A stretch of DNA of 6,899 nucleotides, taken from contig NZFZ01000024.1 of assembly GCA_002689405.1 (NCBI GenBank), forward strand, positions 12,160-19,058, in the 5' to 3' direction. The position numbers and the translations under genes were made by a program. Of the stretch, positions 6,732 through 6,899 are shown piece after piece. How positions within the stretch are numbered: the first letter of the stretch is position 1; each line of letters begins with the position of its first letter. The notes under the pieces are model-generated. The model searched no databases. It was not told where the DNA came from and saw nothing but the letters and a program-made list of their open reading frames with translations. The DNA is from Gammaproteobacteria bacterium (GTDB lineage Bacteria; Pseudomonadota; Gammaproteobacteria; Magnimaribacterales; AG-339-G14).

Positions 6732-6899
6732 TTTGAAAGGTTACACGCTTGTTGAAGTTTTGATTGTCATGTCATTATTTTCATTGATAAGTCTTTTATC
6801 TTTAACCTTTCTTAACATTTCGGTTTCATCTTCAATTGGTATCAGTTCAAAATCTAAACTTCTCAATGAATTAGCTGTTTTCAGCGAGCTACTAGAAGA
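6724..6899 (+). CDS. gspJ: Minor pseudopilin GspJ, N-terminal part (cut by window edge)
   Basis: An open frame starts at ATG 6724, overlaps the end of gspI by 8 bases in another frame and runs off the window, giving 58 complete residues. It begins MNNLKG and continues YTLVEVLIVMSLFSLISLL, a prepilin-type N-terminus with the processing glycine at position 6, tyrosine at mature +1 and glutamate at +5. The next segment (about 41-58, with SKLLNELAVFSELLE) is a long helix like that after the membrane stretch of GspJ. The assignment rests on this pattern and on position after gspI; the diagnostic globular domain lies beyond the edge. Tyr at +1 instead of Phe or Met is less common but tolerated in the family. 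GspK is less likely because it typically lacks Glu at +5. Confidence 0.82.
   Translation, partial: MNNLKGYTLVEVLIVMSLFSLISLLSLTFLNISVSSSIGISSKSKLLNELAVFSELLE

Overview
The window holds most of a type II secretion system (T2SS, general secretion pathway) locus from an AT-rich, tightly packed bacterial genome. By eye the GC content is about one third. Gene order and protein features fit a proteobacterium, most likely a gammaproteobacterium. Low GC, gaps of 12 bases or less within the operon and a shortened GspE would suit a streamlined marine lineage such as SAR86, but that placement is an inference from general character, not from a marker gene.

Layout: positions 530 to 1 (minus strand) carry the N-terminal 176 residues of a prepilin peptidase (GspO/PilD), cut by the window edge. 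A 46-base divergent intergenic region (531-576) follows, with a plausible sigma-70-type promoter facing right. From 577 to the right edge there is one plus-strand operon: gspC, gspD, gspE, gspF, gspG, gspI and a partial gspJ. Gene junctions are 12, 3, 2 and 4 bases, then a 1-base overlap (gspG/gspI) and an 8-base overlap (gspI/gspJ). The usual order has gspH between gspG and gspI; here it is absent. gspK, gspL and gspM would be expected beyond the right edge but cannot be seen.

How the parts work together (family knowledge): GspD forms the outer-membrane secretin channel. GspC links the secretin to the inner-membrane platform. GspE is the cytoplasmic ATPase that drives assembly of a periplasmic pseudopilus through the platform protein GspF. 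GspG is the major pseudopilin, and GspI and GspJ are minor pseudopilins that form the tip together with GspK. The divergent prepilin peptidase would cleave the leaders of GspG, GspI and GspJ, so the substrates and their processing enzyme sit side by side.

This is a recognisable, known system, and I see no evidence of a new type of system. The features most worth checking are a GspE that lacks the tetracysteine zinc-binding (CM) segment, the missing gspH, a shifted cysteine in the prepilin peptidase, a possibly near-leaderless gspC start with weak Shine-Dalgarno sequences throughout, and a very short leader on GspI. No RNA genes, mobile elements, CRISPR arrays or terminators were found.
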